Source: Fredinandcohnia aciditolerans (GTDB lineage: Bacteria; Bacillota; Bacilli; Bacillales; Bacillaceae_L). From it: a stretch of DNA of 61,031 nucleotides. The notes under the pieces are model-generated. The model saw only the letters and a program-made list of their open reading frames with translations, ran no database searches and was not told where the DNA came from. Shown here piece after piece: positions 25,382 through 37,219 of this stretch (its first letter is position 1; the number at the start of each line of letters is the position of its first letter). Where the stretch lies: assembly GCA_003640645.1 (NCBI GenBank), contig QGHH01000030.1, positions 1-61,031 on the forward strand, read 5' to 3'. Both the position numbers and the translations under genes were made by a program.

Positions 25382-26722
25382 ATGTCAACTATTCAAGCTG
25401 AAGCAGTTTTTTATCCAAACCTTGCAGGTTCAAGAGCTTACCGGATACCTTCAATGATTACGACAACGAAAGGAACGGTTATTGCAGGTATAGATGCTAG
25501 GATTGTCGACCAAACAGATAATCCGAACCAAATAGATGCTACGATTCGACGCAGCGAAGACAATGGTGAGACTTGGGGACACGTTCAAAAGCTAGTCGCA
25601 TTTGCGGGAGAAGGTTTAGATGGGGCAGCAGCTATTGATACGTCACTTTTACAAGATGAAGAAACTGGAACTATCTTTATGATTTATTGTCATTCACCAG
25701 GTGGAATTGGCCTATTGAATAGTGAAGCGGGAATCGGTTTCGATGCAGATGGACGTAGGAAATTATTTGATAATGAGGGAAATGTTTACTTTTTATCTGA
25801 TTCAGGAAAAGTTTATGATACAGAAAACAATGTAACGAGTTATTCAGTTGATGAAAATGGTTATGTCTTCAATAATGGTCAGGCTGCAGGAAATATCTAT
25901 TTTAAAAAGGGAATTGACCAAAATGAAAGTTTGCTAGAAGGAAGAACATGCTTTTTGCAAATCATTCAAAGTGAAGATGATGGGCTTACTTGGTCCAAAC
26001 CAAGAGAATTAAATGTAGCAGTTAAGGAAGAATGGATGAAGTTTATTGGATCTGGCCCTGGCTGCGGTATTCAATTGAAGCACGGAGAAAAGAAAGGTCG
26101 ATTAGTGTTCCCAATCTATTTTTCTAATGAAGCGGGCCACCTATCATGTGCTTGTATTTATAGTGATGATCACGGTGTTACTTGGCAGCGTGGTGAATCA
26201 CCAAATGATGGCAGGGAGCTTGACGGTGAGGTTCTCACTGCACAAACAATTAATAATGGAAAACAGTATTTAACAGAGTCCCAGGTCATAGAATTGCCAA
26301 CAGGTGAATTAAAATATTATTTGCGTAATCATTATGGACTTCAAAGAACAGCAGTCACAACTAGTACGGACGGTGGAGAAACATGGGGAGAAGTCACCTT
26401 TGACATGGAATTAATCGATCCTATCTGCCAATCAAGTGTTGTCCTTTATCCAGATTTAGGTGACGGAAAAGTACGGGTTCTATTCTCTAACCCAGCTGAT
26501 GAAAAAACAAGGGTTAAAGGAACCGTACGCCTGAGTGAAGACGGCGGAAAAACATGGCCATATAGTAAAGTAATTGAGGAAAGCTTCTACGGTTATTCTT
26601 GCCTCACTGTGCTAAAAACTGGCGAAATTGGCGTTCTATATGAACGGGTATATGATTACTCAGACTGGAATAACATGGACATAGCATTTGTTAAGTTTTC
26701 GTTGGACTGGTTAAAGTCATAA
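25382..26722 (+). CDS. GH33-type exo-sialidase, cytoplasmic
   Basis: A 446-residue BNR-repeat sialidase. The N-terminal AYRIPSM holds the first triad arginine (Arg21), followed by DARIVDQTDNPNQID, the acid/base region, and five Asp boxes: SEDNGETW, SEDDGLTW, SDDHGVTW, STDGGETW and SEDGGKTW. Between box 1 and box 2 is the insert GRRKLFDNEGNVYFLS to NIYFKKG, seen in NanA/NanB-type bacterial sialidases. It has no signal peptide, sorting signal or lectin domain, unlike most bacterial sialidases, so it should release sialic acid from an imported glycan inside the cell. The start at 25382 follows AGGTG. Confidence 0.88.
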   Translation: MSTIQAEAVFYPNLAGSRAYRIPSMITTTKGTVIAGIDARIVDQTDNPNQIDATIRRSEDNGETWGHVQKLVAFAGEGLDGAAAIDTSLLQDEETGTIFMIYCHSPGGIGLLNSEAGIGFDADGRRKLFDNEGNVYFLSDSGKVYDTENNVTSYSVDENGYVFNNGQAAGNIYFKKGIDQNESLLEGRTCFLQIIQSEDDGLTWSKPRELNVAVKEEWMKFIGSGPGCGIQLKHGEKKGRLVFPIYFSNEAGHLSCACIYSDDHGVTWQRGESPNDGRELDGEVLTAQTINNGKQYLTESQVIELPTGELKYYLRNHYGLQRTAVTTSTDGGETWGEVTFDMELIDPICQSSVVLYPDLGDGKVRVLFSNPADEKTRVKGTVRLSEDGGKTWPYSKVIEESFYGYSCLTVLKTGEIGVLYERVYDYSDWNNMDIAFVKFSLDWLKS

Positions 26723-26825
26723 AAAGAGTTTCTAATAGCTTTAGATAATAAAAGATTACCCTGCACCTGGCGTCATAATCTAAAAACAAATTAAAATATA
26801 AGTTTCAACAATAAGAGGTGGGAAT

Positions 26826-27473
26826 ATGTTTCAAGCTGGCTACATGGAGAAATTAAACACAATTATGGAATGGATCACAAGGTTCTTTGCCCTTCAATTA
26901 ATCTGGATATTATTCTGCCTTGTGGGTCTAGGCATTGGGGGCATATTCCCGGCAACTTTTACGATGTTTGCGATTTGTCGGAAATGGATCAATAAACATA
27001 CCGAAGTTCCAATTTTTAAGACCTTTTGGGAATTGTACCGTAAGGGCTTTCTAAAGACCAATCTTTTGGGGTGGGTCACCACGTTAACGGGCTGTAGTAT
27101 CTATTATTATTTCCAGCTGTTCAAAGATTCAGAAAGTATGATGGATATGGTCTTATTCATTGCCGTATGGATTGCGGGAATCCTTTATTTAATGACAGTT
27201 TTATTAATGATTCCAGTATATGTTCATTTTGATATCAAGCTGTTTAGTGTTGCTAAGCATGCACTGATCATTGCAATTGCTCATCCTTTCCATACCGCAA
27301 GTATAGCTGCACTTACTGTTGGATTTAGCATGGTGATTATCCTTATTCCGGGACTATTTCCATTCTTTAGTTTCAGTCTGCTAGCGTACGGAGTTATGTG
27401 GATAGCAAATTCAGCCTTTACAAAAATGGAACAGAAAGTATCTAAATTCAGACAAACGAATAGTTCGGTATAA
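26826..27473 (+). CDS. DUF624 (YesL family) membrane protein
   Basis: A 215-residue membrane protein with five or six hydrophobic helices. The N-terminal IMEWITRFFALQLIWILFCL, the loop GIFPATFTMFAICRKW and the central FWELYRKGFLKTNLLGW are hallmarks of DUF624. B. subtilis YesL is encoded beside the YesM/YesN system and its sugar importer. Its function is not established; a role in transporter assembly or signalling has been supposed. Here it sits between the sialidase and NanA genes. GAGGTG precedes the ATG. Confidence 0.85.
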   Translation: MFQAGYMEKLNTIMEWITRFFALQLIWILFCLVGLGIGGIFPATFTMFAICRKWINKHTEVPIFKTFWELYRKGFLKTNLLGWVTTLTGCSIYYYFQLFKDSESMMDMVLFIAVWIAGILYLMTVLLMIPVYVHFDIKLFSVAKHALIIAIAHPFHTASIAALTVGFSMVIILIPGLFPFFSFSLLAYGVMWIANSAFTKMEQKVSKFRQTNSSV

Positions 27474-27618
27474 AAACTTTCTACAAAAAGATGGATGTAA
27501 TGAAACAATAACGTCAGCTAACCTTCATTTTATCGCCCTTCGTTTTAGTGGTGTTTTTCTAGAATTATAGAAATAGTATTCATAACAAAAAATTTATATC
27601 CAAAAAGGGGATACCAAC

Positions 27619-28554
27619 ATGAAAACATGGGATTTAGACCAATTTAAAGGTGTATTTGTTGCAATGTATTCCGCCTATGATGACGCAGGCGAGGTTTGTG
27701 AAGAAAGAGTGAAAAACCTTTCCCGTTCTTATGTAAATAGCGGAGTTACTGGTTTATATGTCGGAGGCAGTTCTGGTGAGGGAATCCTGCAAACAACGGA
27801 AGAAAGAAAGAGAGTCGTAGAGGCCGTCATGCAGGAGGTTGGACGAGAGCTAACCATAATCGTCCATGTTGGAGCAAACTCAACAGAAGAAAGCAGGGAG
27901 CTAGCGATTCATGCAGAAAAATGCGGCGCGCATGCAATATCAGCCGTTCCAGCCATCTATTATCGTTTGTCGGAGCAATCGGTTGAAAAGCATTGGCAGG
28001 AGATAATCGATAGCACCTCCTTACCATTTATTATTTACAACATTCCACAGACAACAGGATTTAATTTGACTCAATCGCTATTTCAAAAAATGGCTACTCA
28101 AGAAAAGGTAATCGGAATTAAGATGTCAGGCGAAAGTGTCTATGAATTACAACAATTCAAAGCGAATGCAGGAAAAGAGTTTCTCGTTTTTAACGGACCG
28201 GATGAGCAATATTTAGGCGGCCGGATTATGGGAGCAGACGGTGGCATTGGCGGAACATATGGAGTTATGCCGGAACTATTCTGTACGCTCGATAAATTGT
28301 ATCGAGCAAATGAATTTGAAAAGGCCCAGAAATTACAATTTGAAATTAATAGCGTGATTAAAAAGTTATTAAGTTACCCTTCTTTATACGGGGCTTGTAA
28401 ATATATTTTATCACTAAGAAATATTGAAACAGGGTCCCCGAGGTTACCATTACTACCAGTCAATCAGCAGGATTATGCTTCCCTGTCTGAATTAAATGAT
28501 CGCATTCTGCGATTGATCAACACTTATACTGGTGAAGTAGAAAAAATATATTAA
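27619..28554 (+). CDS. nanA: N-acetylneuraminate lyase
   Basis: A class I aldolase of 311 residues that cleaves N-acetylneuraminate to N-acetylmannosamine and pyruvate. The family signatures are intact: GGSSGEG near residue 54, the catalytic Tyr140 in YNIPQTTG and the Schiff-base Lys168 in GIKMSG, spaced as in E. coli NanA. GGPDEQYLGGRIMGADGGIGGTYG is also typical of the lyase branch rather than of dihydrodipicolinate synthase. The nanE and ROK kinase genes follow, which supports the assignment. AAAGGGG lies before the ATG. Confidence 0.92.
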   Translation: MKTWDLDQFKGVFVAMYSAYDDAGEVCEERVKNLSRSYVNSGVTGLYVGGSSGEGILQTTEERKRVVEAVMQEVGRELTIIVHVGANSTEESRELAIHAEKCGAHAISAVPAIYYRLSEQSVEKHWQEIIDSTSLPFIIYNIPQTTGFNLTQSLFQKMATQEKVIGIKMSGESVYELQQFKANAGKEFLVFNGPDEQYLGGRIMGADGGIGGTYGVMPELFCTLDKLYRANEFEKAQKLQFEINSVIKKLLSYPSLYGACKYILSLRNIETGSPRLPLLPVNQQDYASLSELNDRILRLINTYTGEVEKIY

Positions 28555-28575
28555 TAGCATCCTATTTTATGAAAA

Positions 28576-28603
28576 TTGTCCTTCATTACCGAATGAAGGA
28601 CAA
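28576..28603 (+). other. Intercistronic hairpin between nanA and nanE
   Basis: TTGTCCTTCATT and AATGAAGGACAA pair perfectly over 12 bp around ACCG. No T-run follows, so it is more likely an mRNA-stabilising or processing hairpin than a terminator. Its core CTTCAT..ATGAAG resembles the small palindrome inside the 52-bp repeats. Confidence 0.55.
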
Positions 28604-28636
28604 ACGTGTATTAAATTTTAATAAGGAGATGATGAT

Positions 28637-29326
28637 ATGAGGAATCATCCTTTTTTTTCGTCAATACACAAAGATTTAATCGTATCTTGCCAAGCCCTTG
28701 AAGATGAGCCGCTGCACGGTTCTGAAATAATGGCAAAAATGGCTCAGGCAGCTAAGAATGGCGGGGCAAAGGCAATCCGAAGCAATTCGGCTGTGGATGT
28801 GGCCGCTATTAAAAGACAAACAGGTCTACCAATCATTGGGCTGGTCAAACGCGATTACCCAGACAGTGAAATTTATATTACAGCAACCCTTAAAGAGGTA
28901 AAGGAATTATTGGCAGTAGAGGCTGATGTAATTGCGCTTGATGCTACTTATCGCAAGCGACCCAACGGTGAAACTCTAAAGGACCTGGTCAATTATATTC
29001 ATGAGCACAGTAAGACGTTAGTAATGGCAGACATAGCAAACGTAAGGGATGCCGAATATGCGATGGAATGCGGTGTGGATATGGTCTCTACAACCCTTTC
29101 TGGTTATACCAATGATAGTCCAAAACAACTAGATCCAGATTTTGAACTAGTTGAACAGCTTTCCAAACTATTACCCGTCCCAGTCATTGCTGAAGGTCGC
29201 ATCCAAACACCAGAGCAAGCACGTAAAATGTTGGAATTAGGCGCTTGGTCAATCGTAGTGGGGGGCGCGATAACAAGACCGCAATTAATCACCAAAACTT
29301 TTGCAGAGAGAATTGGCATCGGATGA
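28637..29326 (+). CDS. nanE: N-acetylmannosamine-6-phosphate 2-epimerase
   Basis: A TIM-barrel epimerase of 229 residues that converts ManNAc-6-P to GlcNAc-6-P. Characteristic NanE segments are LIVSCQALEDEPLHG, GAKAIRSNS, PIIGLVKRDYPDSEIYITATL with the conserved lysine, ADVIALDAT, and the phosphate-binding VIAEGRIQTPEQ and VVGGAITRP. The length equals the family norm. Its stop overlaps the start of the ROK kinase gene in an ATGA, so the two are translationally coupled. AAGGAG lies before the ATG. Confidence 0.95.
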   Translation: MRNHPFFSSIHKDLIVSCQALEDEPLHGSEIMAKMAQAAKNGGAKAIRSNSAVDVAAIKRQTGLPIIGLVKRDYPDSEIYITATLKEVKELLAVEADVIALDATYRKRPNGETLKDLVNYIHEHSKTLVMADIANVRDAEYAMECGVDMVSTTLSGYTNDSPKQLDPDFELVEQLSKLLPVPVIAEGRIQTPEQARKMLELGAWSIVVGGAITRPQLITKTFAERIGIG

Positions 29327-30195
29327 AGCACTACCTAGCCTTTGATATCGGGGGAACACAAATTAAGTATGGGATTGTAACCGAAAATGGAGATATTCTT
29401 TCTCACTTTATGATGGACACTGCAGCCCATCTAGGCGGTCAGGCAATCATTGAAAAAGTAATAGCAGCGGGGAAAACCATGGTGGCAAACTATTCCCTCA
29501 GCGGCATTGCCATTAGCACGGCCGGACAGGTTAATTTCCATACTGGAACAATTGTAGCTGCCGGTGAAACAATCCCTCATTATACGGGAATTGACATTAA
29601 GAAGCTTGTCAGTGAGGCACTTGGACTGCCTGTTGAAGTTAGAAATGATGTGGATTGTGCAGCCCTTGGTGAGATGTGGCTAGGTCATCACGATTCAAGA
29701 AATTTTATTACTCTGACTGTGGGAACAGGCATCGGTGGAGCGATTGTGATTGATGGAAAGATGTATTCAGGGCACTCATTTAGTGCGGGGGAATGGGGAT
29801 ATATGCTTGTTGACGGAGAACCCTTTGAAAAAAATGCCTCGGTGTCGGGATTAATTCATTTTGCTAATCATTATAAGGAAGAACGGCCATGGACTGGAAA
29901 AGAAATTTTTGATTTATATGATCAGGGTGATCAGGAGATTCAGAAGGCTGTCAGACAGTTTTACCGTTATTTATCGATTGGCATCTCAAATCTTATTTAT
30001 ATCTTTAACCCGGAAAAGGTTATCATCGGCGGTGGGGTCACTGCTCGGGGTGAGCGTTTTTTACAGGAGGTTCAAGCAGAAATCAACAACTACTTGCTTC
30101 CTTCTTTTCAAAAGAATACAGAGATTGCACTTGCCAAGTTGTCTAATCATGCCGGAATGATCGGAGCGGTTTCTCATTTTTTACGCATGCGTTAG
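29323..30195 (+). CDS. nanK: ROK family kinase, probable N-acetylmannosamine kinase
   Basis: A 290-residue ROK sugar kinase. The phosphate-1 loop is FDIGGTQIKYGI, the catalytic aspartate lies in VRNDVDCAALGE, and the phosphate-2 motif is VGTGIGGAIVIDG. The usual ROK zinc-binding CxCGxxGCxE is absent; the corresponding region reads EWGYMLVDGEPFEKNAS, so this is a zinc-free ROK variant. The ATG overlaps the nanE stop. Between NanA and NanE in the pathway a ManNAc kinase is needed, which makes that substrate likely, although ROK specificity cannot be read directly. Confidence 0.85.
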   Translation: MKHYLAFDIGGTQIKYGIVTENGDILSHFMMDTAAHLGGQAIIEKVIAAGKTMVANYSLSGIAISTAGQVNFHTGTIVAAGETIPHYTGIDIKKLVSEALGLPVEVRNDVDCAALGEMWLGHHDSRNFITLTVGTGIGGAIVIDGKMYSGHSFSAGEWGYMLVDGEPFEKNASVSGLIHFANHYKEERPWTGKEIFDLYDQGDQEIQKAVRQFYRYLSIGISNLIYIFNPEKVIIGGGVTARGERFLQEVQAEINNYLLPSFQKNTEIALAKLSNHAGMIGAVSHFLRMR

Positions 30196-30241
30196 AGGCA
30201 GGGTACTAGAGTCTAATACGAGAAAGAGTGGAGAATTGCTA

Positions 30242-31912
30242 ATGAAACTAGAATTTTTAACGAGATGTTTAAGTTCTTTAACAAAGGTTTTTGCTACTCA
30301 AGAATTAAATGAAAAGGCTGTCACAAAAGGTTCAGCACTTTTAAACGAAACGTACTCCTTTCAGGTTGCCTATAAATCTAGAACCTTATTAAAAAATATA
30401 AGAGTACGAATAAACTCTGCTTTGAAGGAGAATATTACGGCACGATCCGTAGGATTGGTTCCATCTGAATTACCGTGTTACCACGATCATGATGATCTCA
30501 TCCTTAAATCTACACCAGGATTATATCCAGATCCTCTTTATCCGTATCAAAATAAGGATGGTTTAACAGCCTTTCCGAAACAGTGGCGTTCGCTTTGGAT
30601 TACGGTCGATAATCTATTAGACATGGATCCCGAAAAATACCTTATTGAAGTCATCTTTGAAAAGGCAAATGGTGAATATCTTGGTAAGGAAGTTTTCGAA
30701 TTAGAGGTGATTCCGGCTGAACTTCCTCAACAAAAATTAATTCATACAGAATGGTTTCATACCGATTGCTTGGCAACCTATTACAATATTGAGGTCTTTA
30801 GTGAGGAACATTGGAAGAGAATTGAGCAATTTGTTGATACGGCAGCTAAACACGGAATGAATATGATCCTAACACCGTTATTTACACCTCCTTTAGATAC
30901 GGAGGTCGGAGGAGAACGTCCAACAGTCCAGCTTGTTGACGTAGAAAAGGTAGGCGAAAGTTACTCCTTCAAATTTGAAAAGCTCAAAAGATGGATTGAT
31001 CTATGTAAAAAACAAGGTATAAAGCATTTTGAGTTCTCCCATCTCTTTACCCAATGGGGAGCTAGGCACGCTCCGAAAATAGTAGGTCTTGAAAATGGAG
31101 AATTTAAACGGTTCTTCGGCTGGGAAACGGATGCCTCAAGCGAGGAATACCGTCAATTTCTCCATCAATTTCTTCCGGAGTTAGTTGATTTAATTAAAGA
31201 AAATGGATTAGAAAGCCAATGTTTTTTCCATGTATCCGATGAGCCACATCTTGATCAAGTTCAGTCATATGAAAAAGCCAGTTCAATCGTGAAAGAATAC
31301 CTGGAAGACTTTCCAGTAATTGATGCACTTTCAGACTTTACCTTTTATGAAAAAGGACTTGTTAAAACTCCGATTCCTTCCAATGATCATATCAAACCAT
31401 TTTTAGAAAATGGAGTAAAAAATCTTTGGACCTATTATTGCTGTGCCCAATATAAAAAAGTTGCAAACCGATTCTTCTCAATGCCATCATTCCGTAATCG
31501 GATTCTCGGTATTCAACTGTATAAATATAATATCACTGGCTTTCTTCATTGGGGATATAATTTTTGGTATTCACAATACTCGAAAAAAGCAATAGACCCA
31601 TTTAAAAATACGGATGCTAACTATTCATTCCCATCAGGGGATGCCTTTCTCGTTTATCCTGGTGAAGATGGTCCAATCGAATCGATAAGACTTGAGGTTT
31701 TATACGAAGCTCTCCAAGATTTAAGGGCGCTTCAATTGCTAGAAAGCCTGATTGGTAGAGATCAAGTTTTAGTCCTGTTGGAAGAAGGATTGGATGATGA
31801 AATCACGTTTGACCAATATCCTAAAGAGCTCGAATGGTACCTGTTAAAAAGGGAACAGATTAACCAAAAGATTAAAGATAAATCTTTAATAACAGATATA
31901 AGCTCAAGATAG
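30242..31912 (+). CDS. DUF4091 glycoside hydrolase, GH123-like
   Basis: A 556-residue protein with an N-terminal beta-sandwich (about 1-150), a TIM-barrel-like region (HTEWFHTDCLATYY, HGMNMILTPLF, FEFSHLFTQWG) and a C-terminal DUF4091 segment (FLHWGYNFWYS to SIRLEVLYEALQDLRAL). The pair Asp333-Glu334 in HVSDEPH is where GH123 beta-N-acetylgalactosaminidases carry their catalytic Asp-Glu. There is no signal peptide, so it acts in the cytoplasm. GGAG eight bases upstream supports the ATG at 30242. Activity on beta-linked GalNAc or another N-acetylhexosamine is inferred from family resemblance and context. Confidence 0.75.
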   Translation: MKLEFLTRCLSSLTKVFATQELNEKAVTKGSALLNETYSFQVAYKSRTLLKNIRVRINSALKENITARSVGLVPSELPCYHDHDDLILKSTPGLYPDPLYPYQNKDGLTAFPKQWRSLWITVDNLLDMDPEKYLIEVIFEKANGEYLGKEVFELEVIPAELPQQKLIHTEWFHTDCLATYYNIEVFSEEHWKRIEQFVDTAAKHGMNMILTPLFTPPLDTEVGGERPTVQLVDVEKVGESYSFKFEKLKRWIDLCKKQGIKHFEFSHLFTQWGARHAPKIVGLENGEFKRFFGWETDASSEEYRQFLHQFLPELVDLIKENGLESQCFFHVSDEPHLDQVQSYEKASSIVKEYLEDFPVIDALSDFTFYEKGLVKTPIPSNDHIKPFLENGVKNLWTYYCCAQYKKVANRFFSMPSFRNRILGIQLYKYNITGFLHWGYNFWYSQYSKKAIDPFKNTDANYSFPSGDAFLVYPGEDGPIESIRLEVLYEALQDLRALQLLESLIGRDQVLVLLEEGLDDEITFDQYPKELEWYLLKREQINQKIKDKSLITDISSR

Positions 31913-32013
31913 AAGGTTTAGTATGTCACCAGTAACTTTGAATGAAAAATCATTTTATTAGATGGCTGAGGGATCCAGTTATAAAAGATAAAAGCTATTG
32001 AAATTTTTATACT

Positions 32014-32047
32014 AGATTCGTGTTATTGAATACATGAATCTTTTTTT
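32014..32047 (+). terminator. Terminator of the sialoglycan enzyme genes
   Basis: AGATTCGTG (32014-32022) and CATGAATCT (32033-32041) pair with one G-T wobble and are followed by seven T. It ends the run of genes from the esterases to the DUF4091 protein. The rest of 31913-32220 holds nothing else I recognise. Confidence 0.8.
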
Positions 32048-32220
32048 ATATCATAGATTGCTTTATTAAATGCACCGCCGTTTCCCTAGTACAATATATT
32101 CAAAACTCGTTAAGACTTTTTTAGTGAATACTAGTACTATTTTAATCCAAACTGATAAATTAAGAAATCCAGCAAGATAAGATGCTATTCTTTAGAGAGT
32201 AGTAGATTGAAAGGGTTTTC

Positions 32221-32249
32221 TTGCGTAATTTTGTCTTATCAAGTATAGA
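32221..32249 (+). promoter_or_regulatory. Candidate sigma-A promoter of lacZ 1
   Basis: TTGCGT (32221-32226) and TATAGA (32244-32249) are 17 bp apart, a good match to sigma-A spacing, 40 bp before the beta-galactosidase start and after a terminator. Confidence 0.5.
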
Positions 32250-32289
32250 GGAAATATTGAATTTCAAAAGGTATTTGGGGGGGATTTGA

Positions 32290-35454
<3,165 letters not shown>

Positions 35455-35499
35455 GGCTGCATGGATTGAAGTACAATACAAAAGGTCCAGTCAAATAAA

Positions 35500-35543
35500 G
35501 AAAAGAGAAGTAGATTCTAAAATGGAGTCTACTTCTCTTTTTT
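35500..35543. terminator. Bidirectional terminator between convergent genes
   Basis: A stem of about 17 bp runs from AAAAGAGAAGTAGA (from 35501) to the complementary arm ending in TTCTCTTTTTT near 35541. It lies between the plus-strand lacZ and the minus-strand SLAP gene and carries A- and T-runs on the two sides, so it can serve both. Confidence 0.85.
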
Positions 35544-35909
35544 AAGTTTAAGTGTCACATGTTCGATTGAATTTAGGATTTGAAAACTATCAGGTGGAAA
35601 AATAAACGTCCACGGCATGCTGGTTTCAGGTGGCACCTGGATGGCAGGAAGGGTAAATTCGTGCTCAGCCAGGAGTTTTTTTTCATCAAAAAGCTGTAGC
35701 GATGTATTTTCAAATACAAGATTTTGTGGCGTTCGATTATGAACAATTGCCGTTACTAATCGTTCGCTTTTGTGATTTACTGCAATCCGGAAGGGTGTAA
35801 AACTAACTCCTTTTTCCGGGGTCTCCTCACGAAAAAGCTGTTGGATTATATCACGATCTTTCTGTGAAATCGTCCGATTCCACGCGTCCTCAAAAACTAG
35901 TTTTTGCAT
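35529..35909 (-). CDS. SLAP domain protein
   Basis: A 126-residue protein resembling the short SLAP-domain proteins of Bacilli. The pattern WNRTISQKDRDIIQQLF, then FTPFRIAVNHKSERLVTAIVHN, TSLQLFDEKKLLAEHEFTLPAIQVPPETSMPWTFIFP fits two beta-rich halves. No signal peptide is visible, so it is probably cytoplasmic. In B. subtilis and relatives such proteins are linked to accessory secretion loci, but no such genes are nearby here. GAGGTGAGATC lies ahead of the ATG. Function unknown. Confidence 0.65.
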   Translation of the reverse strand: MQKLVFEDAWNRTISQKDRDIIQQLFREETPEKGVSFTPFRIAVNHKSERLVTAIVHNRTPQNLVFENTSLQLFDEKKLLAEHEFTLPAIQVPPETSMPWTFIFPPDSFQILNSIEHVTLKLKKEK

Positions 35910-35980
35910 GATCTCACCTCTCTTCTACTAATTATAGCAAGCAGGCTATTCTTTTGTGAAATTAACCATGAGCGATGGTT

Positions 35981-36157
35981 TGTCCGATAAATTTACTCTT
36001 TTGTCCGATATCTTTTAATTTATGTCCGATAAAAGGGAGCTTGTGTCCGATATCCATCAGTTTATGTCCGATAAAAGGGAAACTGTGTCCGTTAACCTTT
36101 ATTTATGTCCAATAACCTGGAGCCTGTATCCGATAACCGGAAAAGTTTGTCCGAAAA
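35981..36157 (-). repeat. TATCGGACA repeat block, inverse orientation
   Basis: TGTCCGATA and variants (TGTCCGTTA, TGTCCAATA, TATCCGATA, TGTCCGAAA) recur about every 22-30 bp, nine to ten times. It is the reverse complement of the motif in 1-334 and 46396-46510. The copies decay towards the ZIP transporter gene. No gene is present in 35910-36276. Confidence 0.85.
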
Positions 36158-36276
36158 CCCAAAAACTCAATCTGTATCTGTCCAACTCCACCTCATACCC
36201 AACCTTGCCCCATAATTAACTTTAAAATTGGTTAAGCTAAACTATCATGTAATTGGTTAAAAAGGAGTTCTTGAGT

Positions 36277-37092
36277 ATGGTAGACTTTTTCGAGAATTTT
36301 CATCCGGTTATGCAAGCGTTGATTGCAACTTTGTTTACATGGGGGATGACGGCACTAGGGGCAACCCTTGTTTTTGCAACAAAGACGATCAATCAGCGTC
36401 TCTTGGATAGTATGCTAGGTTTCGCTGGAGGCGTAATGATTGCCGCTAGCTATTGGTCGCTACTGGGACCTGCGATTGAGATGTCGAGCGATAATCAAAT
36501 TGGTGCTTGGTTTCCTGCAGCGCTCGGATTCCTATTAGGGGGGATTTTTCTATGGGGAATTGATAAGATTTTGCCTCATCTTCACCCCAATGCCCCAATA
36601 AATGACGCAGAAGGCTTTCATTCTAAAGGTCAAAAGCGAAGTACGCTTTTAGTACTCGCGATTACACTTCATAATATTCCTGAGGGTCTGGCTGTTGGAA
36701 TCGCATTTGGTGCCCTTGCTAATGGGGGAACGGAAGCATCTTTAGCGGGAGCATTAACCTTGGCGCTTGGAATTGGAATTCAAAACTTTCCTGAAGGTAT
36801 TGCGGTTTCAATGCCACTAAGAGGTGACGGCATGTCCCGTCGCAAGAGCTTCTTTTACGGGCAATTTTCAGGGATGGTCGAGCCGATTGCTGCTGTTGTT
36901 GGGGCAGTTGCGGTATCCTTCATTGAACCATTGCTTCCATACGCATTAAGCTTTGCGGCAGGTGCGATGATTTTCGTTGTCGCAGAAGAAGTCATTCCAA
37001 GTTCTCAGGAAAAAGGCAATAAAGATCTAGCATCCATGAGTTTAATGATTGGATTTGTTGTGATGATGATACTTGACGTCGCATTGGGCTAA
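36277..37092 (+). CDS. ZIP family metal transporter
   Basis: A 271-residue integral membrane protein of the ZIP family, which moves zinc or related divalent metals into the cytoplasm. Eight helices are visible. The binuclear metal site is formed by [14 protein letters not shown] in helix IV and [13 protein letters not shown] in helix V. A histidine-bearing loop ([12 protein letters not shown]) lies between helices III and IV, as is usual. AAAGGAG is best spaced for the ATG at 36277; the frame opens earlier. No Zur box could be recognised upstream, where only the TATCGGACA-type repeats lie. Confidence 0.88.
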   Translation: MVDFFENFHPVMQALIATLFTWGMTALGATLVFATKTINQRLLDSMLGFAGGVMIAASYWSLLGPAIEMSSDNQIGAWFPAALGFLLGGIFLWGIDKILPHLHPNAPINDAEGFHSKGQKRSTLLVLAITLHNIPEGLAVGIAFGALANGGTEASLAGALTLALGIGIQNFPEGIAVSMPLRGDGMSRRKSFFYGQFSGMVEPIAAVVGAVAVSFIEPLLPYALSFAAGAMIFVVAEEVIPSSQEKGNKDLASMSLMIGFVVMMILDVALG

Positions 37093-37219
37093 CTATTACA
37101 AAACATTATAGGCGTAAACATTCTACCTTGAAAAACGGGGCAATGACCCGTATCCTTTTTTTGAATGTATTTCCAGTTTTTGTCGCATACTAAACCATCA
37201 TATTGTAGGTGGTTTTCAT

